The notes under the pieces were generated by a model. That model had not been told where the DNA came from, ran no database searches, and saw only the letters and a program-made list of their open reading frames with translations. 64,000 bases of DNA, from the NCBI GenBank assembly GCA_963969345.1, contig OZ017768.1:3806718-3870717 (forward strand). Direction: 5' to 3'. Below, in pieces: positions 1-12,799 of this stretch. The position numbers and the translations under genes were made by a program. The stretch's first letter is position 1; every line of letters begins with the position of its first letter. The DNA comes from Turbatrix aceti (Eukaryota > Nematoda > Chromadorea > Rhabditida > Panagrolaimidae).

Positions 1-670
1 GTCCAACGTGATATACGTGTGCTCTCGCCAACGAATAATTTGGTTTAACAAAAACCATCGTTATCCTGTTTGACGTCGAGATTTCATCGCATTTCTGTGA
101 ATTTTCGCTTTTTGGATGACCGGTTCAGCCTCGCTGCTCTTTCACCCCCCTCTTTACCGGATCACAGTGATTTTTCAAATACCAAATACCTTTTCTGACC
201 AAATGACCCCTGGCGTGTATTCGCGGACGAACAGTTCGGGATCGAAGACTGATCTCTCTCTCTCTCTCCCTCGTCGTCGCTCTGTGAAGCCCTGATCGAA
301 TCAATGAAGCGCTTGTGTTTTTCTCAGAACTCAGCTGGAAGCCCTGGTCATATCTGTGTTTGCGTTGCCTGTTGGATTGCACCCACTGTACATTTACCCA
401 AAAAAACTCCACCTAAGCTTTGATAACGAAGCTCATCTCGGTTTAAACGGTTCCTGATAACCTGCGTGCTTTCTTTTTTTTTTATCAATTTAAAGCTTAT
501 TTCTTTTTTGGAAGCTTCCGCGTTTAAATCGGATTGAATCTGATCATCTCATTTTTTGCAGCCCCCGCTTGCCGTTGCCAGGCCGAATCCGCCGTATTAT
601 GAATTACTGAATCTAAACTTAAAAATAAAATCTTGCCACTCACCGTCGTTAAATTTACACGCTCACAAAA
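1..670. other. Upstream region of the myosin VII gene
   Basis: No gene is seen. The stretch contains a short CT-repeat near 252-270 and a pyrimidine-rich acceptor-like site ending at about 561 (ATTTTTTGCAG), roughly 110 bp before the myosin start codon. That site could be a trans-splice acceptor or the end of a 5'UTR intron. Short open frames here have no coding features that I recognise. Confidence 0.5.
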
Positions 671-3600
671 ATGGTTGTTATTTCAAAGGGAGACTTTATC
701 TGGATCGAATCCGCCCAGAAAAGTCAGTTCAATGCTCCGATCGGAGCGAGGGTCATCGGCAACGAAGCCGGACGCATCCTCGTCGTTGACGACATCGGAA
801 ACGTGAGTTATTGTTTTTTCTGTTGGGTTTTTGAAGTGTCGATGTTCTTCAAAAAACACCTGTTGTGGATACTTGTCGGAAGTGCTCCAATCAAAAAAAA
901 ACGGCATTTTTGAACACTCATAACTTGTTTTTGACTGTTTTTCACCCGAAACACCTGAAAACTCTCAAAAACTGTTCAATTTCGCAAGTTTGGTTGCATT
1001 GTAAAAGTTTTCATTCCAGGAGCAATACCTGCAGCCGGACAGCCGAATTCGAGTCATGCACGCTACGTCGATCCAGGGCGTCGAGGACATGATCAAGCTC
1101 GACGACCTCCACGAAGCTGGAATGCTCCGAAACTTTCTCATTCGCTACAAAGAGAAACTCATCTACGTAGGTATCCAAGGGTTTTTACCTGTCTTAACAC
1201 CTGTTTTTTTTTTAGACTTTTATTGGAAGCATTCTGATAGCCGTCAATCCTTACTGCTCGATGCCAATCTACGGCCCGGATACCGTCCGCCTGTACCGTA
1301 ACAAACGAATCGGCGAACAGCCACCCCACATCTTTGCCATCGCGGACAACGCTTATACGAGCATGCGAACCAGCCGCCACGATCAATGCATCATCATCAG
1401 CGGCGAGAGTGGAGCTGGAAAAACCGAATCGACAAAAGTGGTGCTACAGTTTCTGGCAACTGTCTCCGGTCAACACTCATGGATCGAGCAACAGGTTCTC
1501 GAAGCGAATCCAATTATGGAAGTTTTTGGAAATGCAAAAACTCTGCGAAATGATAATTCTTCACGTTTTGGCAAGTACATAGAAGTCCACTTCGACGGAT
1601 TAGGCGCGATCGAGGGTGCTCGAATTGAGCAATATTTGCTTGAAAAATCCCGGATCGTCAGTCAGCAGTTGGGTGAGCGGAATTATCACGTTTTCTACTG
1701 CCTCCTCGCCGGTCTGGGCAGGGAAGAAAAACATCAGCTCGAGCTAACGACACCGGGGGACTATCACTACCTCGCCCAGGGTAGGTGCCTCATCGCCGAC
1801 GGCAGAAACGACGTTACGGATTTCCTGAGCATGCAGGCGGCTATGAAAGTGTTGACATTCAAAGACGCGGAGATCTGGTCGATTTACAGGTTGCTGGCTG
1901 CTATTTTGCACACCGGGAACATCAAATATTTTGGTAAGCAGTCTTGGATTTTTGGGGGGTTTCCAAAAATCAGCTGCACGAATATGAAAAACTTTTATGA
2001 TCTGCGGGGTTTCCAAAAATCAGCGTTTGTTCGTTCGCTGCACAAATTTTTCAAAAAAGCAAAAAAGAGTTGTTTCATGCATGATTTTTTTGCAGCTCAC
2101 CTTTTGTAGACGTCACAAAACATAAAATAGTGGGGTAAAAGTTTTTGACTTTTCAAGAATCCAAAACCCGTGGTAATCCCGCCGCGGATTAGCGGAAAAT
2201 GAGTTGTTGGGCGAACGCAGGAGGGTTCTTGTTTTGACCAGCTAGCCGGGAGTGTTCAGCGTTCAGTGTTTAGCGTTCAGCGGAGGCCGAGACGAGTCAG
2301 AATCGGCTTTCCGACTCGATTCATTGCTCGCATGCAGTCGCGTCTTGTCTTGTTTTATGAGTTTTTGGCTGTAATTTGTGCACATTTTCTTTTTCAGCAT
2401 CCATGGTGAACAATCTGGAAGTCACCGAGATCCAGGACACCCGCAACGTGGCCCGGGTGGCGAAGTTGCTCCAGGTCGATGACACCGCTCTGCTGACGGC
2501 ACTCACGACTCGATCGATTTCAATGAGGGACGAGCGAGTTGTGAGTCGTCTGACGGCAGCCCAGGCTGTGGATGCCCGCGATGGACTGGTCAAGCAGATT
2601 TATGGACGACTTTTTGTGCACATTGTTCGTCGAATCAATGACGCTATCCTCAGACCGCCGAAAGCAGGCACAACCCGGTCTTCTATCGGAATCCTGGATA
2701 TTTTTGGATTTGAAAATTTTGAACACAACTCATTCGAGCAACTCTGCATCAATCTCGCCAATGAACACCTTCAACAATTTTTTGTACGCCATGTTTTTCG
2801 TCTTGAACAGGTTCAGTACGAAGCAGAGGGAATCAATTGGCGTCGAATTGAATTCACGGATAATCAGGCGGTGCTGGATCTCATTGGAGCCCGGCAACTC
2901 AGCATTATGGCACTTGTCGACGAGGAAAGCATCTTTCCCCGAGGCACCGATCACTCTCTCCTCGCGAAACTCCATCAAAATCACGCAAAAAACGATTCGC
3001 TCTACGCGAGGCCAAAAAGCGATCTATCCAGATCCTTTGGGCTTACTCACTTTGCCGGCGTCGTTTTCTACAACACAAGAGGCTTTTTGGAGAAGAATAG
3101 AGATACGTTTTCTACTGATCTGCTGGCTGTTGTTCAAACTTCGCAGTCCAGGTTTTTGAGGAGGCTGTTTGACGAGCCGGATGCAAACGACGCGTATGGA
3201 AGGATCCGGCAGACAGTGGGCAGCCAGTTCAGGAGGTCGTTGGAAGCGTTGATGACCCAGCTTGGACAGTGTGAACCGTTTTTCATCCGCTGTATCAAGC
3301 CTAATGAGTTTAAGACTGCTATGGTGAGTTTCTGACCCTTGACATGAGAAGACCTGCACACTAACACCCAACCGGAGCGAGCATCTGACTTTCGGACGTG
3401 TACGCAAAATTCAGGTTTTTTAAAATTCGTCTGAAAATGACGAATTTTTGCCAAAAATACCATAAAAAAGTACAAGATTTTGTTTTAAAAAAACGATATA
3501 TTCAAAGTTGAGTAGAAATTATGACATAAATTTGAATTCTTAGACGCAAAAAAATGTTGGTTTTTTTTTCAAAAATTACGGCTTCTTAATTCTAAAATTT

Positions 3601-6600
3601 TAAACAGATAATCAAATTTTTTTTCACAAATTTTAAAATTTGAAACAAATAATCAAAAATAATTTTTTTATTCAAAAATTCAAAAATCGTAAATCGTAAA
3701 ATCAAAAATTACTGTTTTTTTGCCTGGTTTTGCATTTTTTATGAGTCCACATTTGTCAAACCGTTTCAGAACTTTGACCGAGACCTGGTGCTCCGCCAAC
3801 TACGCTACTCAGGAATGCTAGACACCATCCGCATCCGGAAAGCCGGTTACCCCATCCGACACGACTACGCAATGTTCGTCGAACGCTACCGAATTCTGGT
3901 CCCAAAATTGCCACTTCTCAAGCCTTCGGAATTCCGATCGGGGACAAAGCGCATCTGTCGACACGTCCTAGGCGAACATGCGGACTACCAGCTGGGCCAC
4001 ACACGGGTCTTCCTCAAGGACTACCACGACGTTCTGCTCGAAGAAGAGTACGAGCGGGTCGTTACGCGCAGCGCTATCATCATCCAGAAGACCGTCATGG
4101 GCTGGCTGCAACGTCGGAGATTCCTTGCCATGCGCGATGCCGCCGTCGTTGTTCAGGCCAGGTGGCGAGGCTATGCCGCGCGGAAGAGATACATCCAGGT
4201 GAGTCCAGGTGGGGTACGGTCATTTTTTATATTATTGTCAACCGGTGATTGTCTACATACATACTATTTATTATTCGATGTTTCTGGAGCACTCCGGGAT
4301 TCCCATAAACATTCATTGTTTACGTTTACGTTCCCGTGTTCATTCCTTCGGTTTGTTCACGGAATACATTTATCAAAATCAAATTGTTCGCTTTCTATGC
4401 GAACCATTTTTGTCAAGGCTGTTGGCTGTTTTTCCACCCTGCACTTCAAAACACGATGATTTTGGTAGCAAACGAGGGGGAAGAGGAGGCCGGCTACAAG
4501 CCCCCGTTCAGCGAAGAGCAATTGCAATTGCTTTCAAGTGTTCTCGTTCTTTTTTAGATCCTCCAAGGCATCGCAAGACTCCAGGCAGTGCTGCGCTCAC
4601 GACAGGCTGCAAATCACTACAAGAAGCTCCGATCCATCGTTACGCAGTTTCAGGCGTGCTGCCGAGGCACGCTGCTGAGAAACGAGCTTCGATCAAAGAG
4701 AAATCGAGACGAAAGGCGTCAGGCAATGATTGCCAGGGCCGCGGACATCGAGCCACCGCTCACGACGGTCGAGACCATCAATGCTGACGTGGATGTAAGT
4801 CACGGGGACCGTTTTTTTCTGAAAAAAAAAGAGAAATCGATTTTATTTCATTTTTTTGAACTGGATAAATATTTTTTTTTCAGATTGATAACTGCTTTGA
4901 TTTTCTCCACTCCGACGACACCGATCACGCGACGACGACCTCCGCAACATTTACTAGCATCAATTCCGGATCTTTACCGCTCTCGACGGCAGACTTACCT
5001 CCTCCAGCTGCCGTCGATGAAGATTTTGCCGAATACCAGTTTGTCAAATTTGCGGCGACCTATTTCCAGGGCCAGGCATCTGCCCAGCATGTCAGAAAAC
5101 TGCTCCGACAACCCCTGCTGGCCCACGAGTCCCCGGGAGACCAGCTGGCTTCCCTGGCAGTCTGGGCCGCAATTCTGAGATTTATGACGGACCTTCCTGA
5201 ACCAAACCCCGTGGAAGAACTGATTCTCGACCGAACGCCGGTCATGGCACGACTTTTCTCCGGTCTGGGAGTCAAATTCACCAAGGAAAAAGCCACACAG
5301 GCTTTGACTTGTCTGGCGGATTTCGAAATGGGTCCCCTCGATGGAGCCGGGACTCAGACAGGTGGAACGCTGCGGAGAAGTCGGGATGAGACGGGCAAAC
5401 GAGCTGGAAATACTCTTTTACAGTCCCTGGGTTTGCTGGACTCAAAACCGTCGTCCAACTTTGACAAGCTTCATTTCATCGTCGGCAATGGGATTTTGAG
5501 GCCCGGGCTGCGGGACGAGATTTTCTGCCAGATTTGTAAGCAGCTCGTCAACAATCCATCCAAGCGGTCGGCTGCGAGGGGATGGATCCTGCTTTCGCTG
5601 TGCGTTGGCTGTTTTGCGCCTAGCGATCGATTTATCAAATTCCTATACTGCTTTATCCGGGAACACGGACCCCGGGGCGCTGTCCAGTACAGCACGTTCA
5701 TCGAACACCGCCTTCGTCGGACGGTACAAAACGGCACGCGACACCAGCCGCCGAGCTTCATCGAACTTCAGGCCTGCAAAGCCAGAAAACCGGTTTCCCT
5801 GCCCGTCACGCTCATGGACGGATCCATAAAAACCATCAACGCGGATTCTGCGACGTCAGCGCGCGAGCTTTGCACACTTTTGGCGGAGCGAATCGGTCTC
5901 GGCGAATCCTTCGGCTTCTCCATCTACATCGCCCTCTTCGACAGAGTCAGCAGCCTTGGTTCTGGTGACGACCACGTGCTCGACGCTGTCAGCCAGTGCG
6001 AGCAGTACGCCCGGGAACAGGGCCGCAGCGAGAAATCCGCGCCTTGGAGACTTTTCTTCCGGAAGGAAATTTTCACGCCCTGGCACGATACCGCGGCCGA
6101 CCTGGTGTCCACCGAGCTGATCTACCAACAGGTCGCCCGGGGTGTCAAATACGGAGAATACAGGTGCGACAGGGAAGAAGACCTCGCACTTTTGGCTGCT
6201 CAGCAGTTTTTCGTCGATCAGGAAGGCGGATCGTTGGATATCGCAAAATTGGAAGCGAGTCTGCCAAAATACCTGCCGGACTTTGAACTCTCCAAGCAGG
6301 GAAAATCGACGCTGGAACACTGGTTGCAGGCTGTTTTGAACTTGTACAGAAAGGTAAGTGACCCAACAAAGAAGAACACTTCTGCAAAATCTAAGGTACA
6401 CCTGTTTTAGAAGCTTCAAGGCGCTCTAGCCCCCCTCACGCCGATCCAGGTGAAGCAGGACGTGGTCGTTGCCGCCATGCACAAGTGGCCACTTTTGTTC
6501 TCCCGCTTCTACGAGGCTTACAAGTTCTCAGGTCCTCCGCTGCCAAAGAACGAAGTCATAGTCGCCGTTAATTTTACCGGAATCTACGTTGTCGACGACA

Positions 6601-8665
6601 AAGAACAGATTCTCGCTGAGTTTTCGTTCACCGAAGTAAGCGACGTCACCTGTCAATCGTAAGTTTTAAACAACTCCCCAAACTTTTTAAAACATTCGTT
6701 GCAGGACCCGTCTGGTCAATACAGAAACCTTTACGATTCACACGGTCGTCGGAGGCGAATATACGTTCCAGTCACCAAATGCCGAAGACGTCCGCGATCT
6801 GGTCGTCTTTTTCCTCTCGGGACTCCGCAGTCGCTCAAAATACGCAGTCGTCGTTAAAGATATTGCCGCCGACGAACGTTCTCTCTATCCAGAATGCCGA
6901 CGTGGAGATTTGTTACTCCTCGCGGAGCCCGGAATTCCAGAACCCGGCGGTTTTGCTCGAATCGAAAACGCGCGGACCAACGCCAGGGGCAGTGTTCCAG
7001 TCGAGACCCTCTACGTCCTTCCAACGCTCAAACGGCCGTCTGTATCGACCCTCGACCTCTTCCGCAGGTCTCCGAAGGACCCAGAACTCAAAGAAAGGCA
7101 TAACGGCCTGGTTGTCGCAAATCCGGCTGCCGACGTGCCGTACACGCTGGAGGAGTTTGCCGCCGATCACTTCAGACAACCGTCATCGCTGTCGACATCC
7201 TCTCCGTCAGCGATAGCGTTGTGGGAGTTGTGGAGGTACTCCAGAGTCCCCCTGACGGCCCCCGTGCTGAAGAAACTCGAGGACAAGCCAGAGTTCGCAC
7301 CCGACGTCGTGGCATCTTACCTGGCTATTTTGAAGTACATGGGCGACCATCCGATGAAACAGCAGCTAACAGGTGTTGTCCTGGCTGCTGCTATCTTTGG
7401 CCCGGCTCTAAAGCACGAAGCTCTGCGTGACGAGACCTTCTGCCATCTCATGAAGCAGCTAACCGAAAATTACAACCCAATCAGCCTCGAGCGGGGCTGG
7501 GAGCTCATGTGGCTCGCTACAGGACTCTTCCCTCCGTCCAAAATGCTTTATCGGGAGTTAAACAGGTTTCTAAAATCTCGAGATGGTCCCTTGCCTTCTG
7601 AATGCCTCGCTCGGGTGCAAAAGACCATCAAAGCAGGCGTCAGACTCACTCCGCCTCATCAGGTGGAGCTGGAAGCCGTACGAGGCAAGGTAACCCAGAT
7701 CTACCACGTCGTGACCTTCCCCAACGGCGCCAGCGAGGCCGTAGAAGTCGACAGTACATCCAAGGCCCGGGACTTTGGCGCCAGAATCGCGTTAAGACTC
7801 GGACTGCGTTCATCAGAAGGCTTCAGCCTGTTTGTCAAAGTCGGTGAAACGGTAGTCTCGATGCCGGAGAACGACTTTTTCTTCGACTCTATTAATCGCA
7901 TGACCGACTGGCTAAGACAAACCGGGCCCGAGCACTACCAGGTGTACTTCATCCGGAAGCTCTGGCTCGACGTCGAACCAGGCACCGATGTCAACGCCGA
8001 TCTGGTCTTCCACTTCTGGCAGGAGTTGCCGAAATATCTCCGCGGTTACCACGCGTGCTCGAAAAAGGACGTAATCCACATGGCCGCGCTTCTTCTTCGT
8101 GCCGAGACCCGAGATGACCGGCAGCCTTCGTGGCAGGCTTTTGGCCAAACTCTGGAGCGCGTCGTGCCGCGAACGGCGACTAAACAACACTCGGCTTCTG
8201 AGTGGAGGAAACTCGTCAACGCGGAATACGCGAAATTAGGGGTTAAAACGGCGAATGAAGCAAAACTCGCCTTCCTCCGATGCGTGGCAGTTTTCCCGAC
8301 ATTCGGATCGGCGTTTTTCGAGGTAAAGCAATCGTCGGACCCGACGATGCCATCCAGGGTGCTCGTTGCGATCAACAAAACGGGAGTCAATCTGCTGAAT
8401 CCTGACTCGAAGGACCTGATTGTTAATTATCCATTTACGGCGATCAACAACTGGACAACTGGGAACACTTATTTCCACATCACGATTGGCAACCTCATGC
8501 GGAGCAATAGGCTTCTGCTTGAGACTAATGCCGTGAGTTTTGAGGAACATGTAAACGAATTTACAATACTGGTTTTAGGGAAATCGGATGGACGATCTGC
8601 TGTCCAGCTACATCCACGCCTTGCTCAACGCCGTGCATCGGCCCAGCGAAGATGATTCCATCTGA
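671..8665 (+). CDS. hum-6: Myosin VII heavy chain (HUM-6 / MYO7A type)
   Basis: Unconventional actin-based motor of the MyTH4-FERM class. Ten exons join in phase: 671-802, 1020-1166, 1216-1933, 2398-3323, 3770-4198, 4558-4794, 4884-6353, 6411-6659, 6706-8532, 8579-8665, giving 2,073 aa (human MYO7A is about 2,215). Domains in order: motor with P-loop GESGAGKT at residues 156-163, switch segments and the LDIFGFENF relay element; converter; IQ motifs from the 3770 and 4558 exons; MyTH4 starting near [18 protein letters not shown]; an SH3-like segment (around [12 protein letters not shown]); a second MyTH4 and a second FERM ending [16 protein letters not shown]. The family works in stereocilia/filopodia-like structures and in lysosomal or endocytic trafficking. 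The lever and tail are joined by an unusually short linker: the charged single alpha-helix of vertebrate MYO7A is not visible. The start was chosen at the ATG preceding the conserved GDFIWIE N-terminus. Family assignment is very secure; individual splice sites are by eye. Confidence 0.96.
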
Positions 8666-9796
8666 CCGACACGCGCCACCTGCATCAAAAGCATCTGAAG
8701 CCAATGAAGCCACTGCCCATCATGCCATTCAGCCTATCCACACGAGACATCCAGGAGTGCAACGCTTTTTTTCCACAAATATCACATTCACAAATTTTTA
8801 TGCAGATTGCATTAAAGAGGTTTACGATCATTTCTTGTAAATATGCTTTTCGTGGAGAAACGAGGATATTTTACACGGACGAATGGGCGAACATTTGCAA
8901 ACGAAGTTTTCACACTTTCCTAAAAAATTAACTAGTCCATGACAATATAGAAAATGACATTGAAAAAAGTTTTTGGTCAAAAACCCTTCTTCTATATTTG
9001 CGACCAAAAACGGCGTTTTAGTATATGTGGTAGCATTTATCTGCCACCTTCGCGAATAAATCAACTGAAAGAACTGATTATCGATTTACCACACGGACCA
9101 ACTTTTTGCGAAAGGCGAAGAAGAGATTTTTTGTCTGCGCGTAAAAAACCACTTTTGTCAAAAAAACCCGACCGATTGTCAAAACAAAAACCGAGAATCA
9201 AGGTGAAAATTCAGGAGTTTTTGGTTTTGATAAAAAAAATTGCAAATAACATTTGTCAAATTTAGCCATGAAATGAAAAAAAACTGTTATCCAAGAGAAA
9301 ACGTGAACCACCCAAGTTTACGTTTCCCAAAAAAATAAAACTTATTTTCACTGTTTATTTTTTATTTTGTGATAAAAAATTTTTGCTTCCATTTAATTTT
9401 TCACACAATTTAAAAAAAATTCGTGTTTATTCATAAAAAAACGGCTGTGTTTCATCTTTGGTATCGTATTTTTCACCATCCCTCTGCAAAACAGATGAGT
9501 CAAACAAACAAACGCTTTTTTTACTCCAAAAAAGTGAAAAGATGAAAAAACAACAATAATAATTAGTAATGAGTGAATGACTGTGTGTTTGTGTGAGTAA
9601 TACGAAAAAAAGTATTCCGAAGGGAAACGAGCAAATGAGCATTCAAAATTTAGTAATGGCAGCGATTACACGTCAAGTCGCGGGGACCGGACCGTAATCG
9701 CATGGATTTTCGATTAAAAAAGGGACGTAGCAGGGTGTGTATGAAGGTGAAATTCGCAGGTGGGGGGTCGATAAGCAGGAAAAGCGGTTGCTGGCA
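8666..9796. other. Convergent 3' spacer between myosin VII and the Ser/Arg-repeat gene
   Basis: AT-rich DNA between the stop codons of two convergent genes. AATAAA-type polyadenylation signals occur in the region (e.g. near 9335), and 9340-9430 is very T/A-rich. No coding frame with recognisable content or RNA gene was found. Confidence 0.5.
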
Positions 9797-12322
9797 TCAG
9801 CGGAACTTGGACTGCTCGATTTGTCCGACGCGGCCGTTTTCTATAAAATATGTATAATGAAAAATTTCGGTATTTTGCCCGGTATCAAACTTGGTTACCT
9901 GCTTTACGCGGCACGCTGTTGGCACTGCTGTTCTTTACAGTGTCGTCTGCAGTGTTGAAGCGACTGACCAAGTCCAAAACTTTTGAGCCTGAAAAACAAA
10001 GCTCTCGACAATCGAAAACAATCAACAACTCACGTCCTCCTCGATTCTTCTTGGCCCAGTCATCCTCGCTGAGCCTGGGCGTAGAAGGCTCAGCACGTGG
10101 CGCGGTCTTCACCGACACCTGTGCAGGAGGCGGTGGGGGGCTGAAGGTTTTCGTCGACGTCTGCCGCTCCGGTCGAGGGTTTGCCTTGTTTTGCTGGTCC
10201 TGCAACGATTTTGATAATCTCTGAACATCCCAAAACCCAAAAAAAAGCCAAAATAAGCAGGTACAAAGCTGACAGCGTCTTCGGCGGTAAAATCCTCCAT
10301 TTCAACATCGTCAACGTCGGACAACAGAAGATCGTGAGATTCGTCGACCTCGACATCCAGATCAGATTCAAACTGCGCGGTTGCATGGTCAGGAGTGCCG
10401 GGAGGCGACGACTGATCGTCTGCCACGGAAGATAGACCCTCTTCGTCGTCGGTCGTAAACACGGGAGGTCTCATATCGAGCGACATGTCACCATCGTTAG
10501 TGTCGAGTGAATCCGGGAAGAAACCTGCGCAATCCGAGGGTTAGAGCGGTGCAAAGCAATGTTATAGCGCCGCGCGGCACGGGTAAAAATGAGCAAGAAC
10601 AGACCTTGAAGTCGTTTCTCCATTTCCGTTCGAGGCCTTCGATCCTGAAAGCCGGCGGGGACGGGAGATCGTCGAGCGAAGGCTGGACGTCGACGTCGAC
10701 GTGGAGGTGTTGCGCCTGAATTTTTCTGACTTCACGATCCGCTTCAGGATCCGGCGTGTAGGGCGGCTCGTTTTCGGGAGACAGTCGGTCTCGGCTGGTG
10801 TGGCTCGACTTGCGAACGCGATCGCGATCGATATCTTCGTCGTCCGAATAGTCTCGATCGATATCGGCGCCGAATCGACTACTTTTCCGGGTTGATGTGC
10901 GTTCTACGACGTAACCGGTGTCGCGGTCGATTTCGAATTCAAGGTCCTTAGGCGCTTTGCGCACTGGAGACGTCGAAGAGCGCAGCGGAGATTTTGAAAA
11001 GCGAGAAGAAGACGTCGAAGTGCGTTCAGGTGACTTCGAGTGACGCAAGAACGTTGAAGTGCGCCGTGGAGATTCTGGACTGCGCAGAGGCGATTTGCGT
11101 TCTACGACGTAACCAGTGTTGGTGTCAACTTCGTAAGAAATGTCTTTCGGCGGCGTTGGCGATGATGAACGCACGGGCGACGTCGAAGAGCGCAAAGAAG
11201 ACTTTGAATAGCGTTCAGGTGATTTCGAGCAGCGCAGGGACGTCGAAGTGCACCGGGGAGAAGTTGGACTACGTAGGGGTGATTCGCGTTCTACGACGTA
11301 ACCTGTGTTGGTGTCAACTTTGTAAGAAACGTCTTTTGGCGACGTTGGAGACTTTGAGGAACGCGAAGGGGACGTCGAAGTGCGTTCAGGTGACTTTGAG
11401 TAACGCAGTGATGCCGAAGTGCTCCGTGGCGAAGTTGGACTAAGCTGGGGCGACTTGCGCTCTACGACGTAACCTGTGTTGGTGTCAACTTCGTAGGAAA
11501 TGTCCTTAGGCGGCGTTGGCGACGACGAACGTACGGGGGAAGTCGAAGTACACAGCGAAGTCTTTGAATACCGTGACGGAAAAGTCGAAGTGCGTTCAGA
11601 CGACTTTGAATAACTCAAAGACGTCGAAGTGCGTCGGGGAGATGTCGAACTACGAAAAGGCGACTTACGATCAACAACAAAATCGGTAGTAATATCTCCT
11701 TTGAAAGAAGTCGACGACGAAGACGACAAACGCGCAGGGGAAGTCGAAGTCCGCAAATAGTCACGCAGAGGAGGAGGCGAGATTGAAGTGCGTCGCGGAG
11801 ACTGAGACTGGGATGTCGTATCGCGGTCAACACCAAAAGCGATATATTCTCTCGGCGTAGACGAAGTGGGGTCGCGCAGGACACTGCTGTTGCTCAGATT
11901 TGTTGGCGAAGAAAAGGGAAGTTCGGAGGCACGAGTCAGCTCGTTTTTGACGGCAACGACGGGGGCACGGGCCGCCTCTTCTTCCTCGCGGCGGATCTGA
12001 CTCTCAATCCGCTCAAACGACTCTGCTTCGTCGTGAAAGTGGGCAAGACGCGACCAGCGACTCGGGCGATTATCGCCTGAAAAGCAGATTGCCAGTGAGG
12101 GAAGAGACGTAACAACAACTATAAATTGTCGATATGGCTGTACTATAAAAAACAAGTCTTGTCGGTGCAGAAGACGCCGGTTACGATACTTGTTTACGAT
12201 TTTTGGTGCGTGGAATGTTAAATTTTAACCAAAACATGTCAACAACATGCCGTTAATTTTTTTACAAAAAAATTCTAGGCATCAAAGTTTTTTTAAATAA
12301 AGTTTGACTTACTTTGACTCAT
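9797..12322 (-). CDS. Ser/Arg-rich tandem-repeat protein, unrecognised family
   Basis: Six exons join in phase: 12322-12313, 12076-10601, 10524-10265, 10220-10034, 9946-9899, 9840-9797 (674 aa). The first exon supplies only MSQ plus one base. The protein opens with a charged segment (FERIESQIRREEEEA). A long region follows, made of about six imperfect units, each carrying a D-x-x-T-G-Y-V-V-E-R-like core followed by SP, TSTS and RYSKS runs. Next comes an acidic stretch (DLDVEVDESHDLLLSDVDDV) and a Pro-rich tail. Composition suggests an intrinsically disordered, heavily phosphorylated scaffold, but I recognise no family. The donor at the end of exon 2 is weak (GTTCTT at 10600); the stronger-looking GT at 10604 breaks phase. 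The start at 12322 is the only in-frame ATG near exon 1, although a hydrophobic frame continues upstream without an ATG. Confidence 0.6.
10880..11880 (-). repeat. Coding minisatellite of about 150-210 bp units
   Basis: Inside the Ser/Arg-rich gene the segment encoding TGYVVER (seen on the plus strand as CTACGACGTAACC and variants) recurs near 10903, 11101, 11290 and 11461. Diverged copies sit near 11670 and 11823. The spacing is about 170-210 bp and the three middle units are the most alike. Unit lengths are multiples of three, so the frame is kept. Confidence 0.7.
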
Positions 12323-12799
12323 TTTACCGGCAAGATTTACAGTCAGGAAGACGACAAGAAGGATGATCACACGGTCCGAGTAGTGGCTAGGGATCGACAC
12401 TGATGTGAGGAAGCAAAAACGAACAGATCGCCGGGCATGCAGGGACTCGGAAAAGGCGTGTAAGCACTCGGCAGGCAGAAGCAGCGGTGAGTCATGTGTT
12501 CCTGCCCTGCATTCCTCGCCTGTGGTCGCTTTCTCATGTCAGTCCCGGTTGGAGGGAAGAAACCGCTGCTCACTGATCATCCCAGCCTCCTCTTCTTTTC
12601 TAGAAGCCGCCCGTGACTCACGTTTGGAGGCCGGGCTGGAGACCACCACCCCCAACCACTGATTTCAATTTTTTTTCTTTCCGACGTATCACACGCTTTT
12701 TTACACAGCCCACACAGAAAAAGAGTGAATCGACAGATTTTTCTTGTTCGTTTCCCCGGAAAACATTTATTTATTTATTATCACGAGAAAAAAAAGAAA

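Noticed and set aside
9301..9325. ACCCAAGTTT-like match to the nematode spliced leader SL1
   Set aside because: Only about ten bases match, there is no donor, Sm site or RNA-gene context.
12313..12400. Hydrophobic N-terminal extension (VIILLVVFLTVNLAG) of the Ser/Arg-repeat protein as a signal peptide
   Set aside because: The frame is open but has no ATG before it; the first in-frame ATG is at 12322, after the hydrophobic stretch. It would need an unseen upstream exon.
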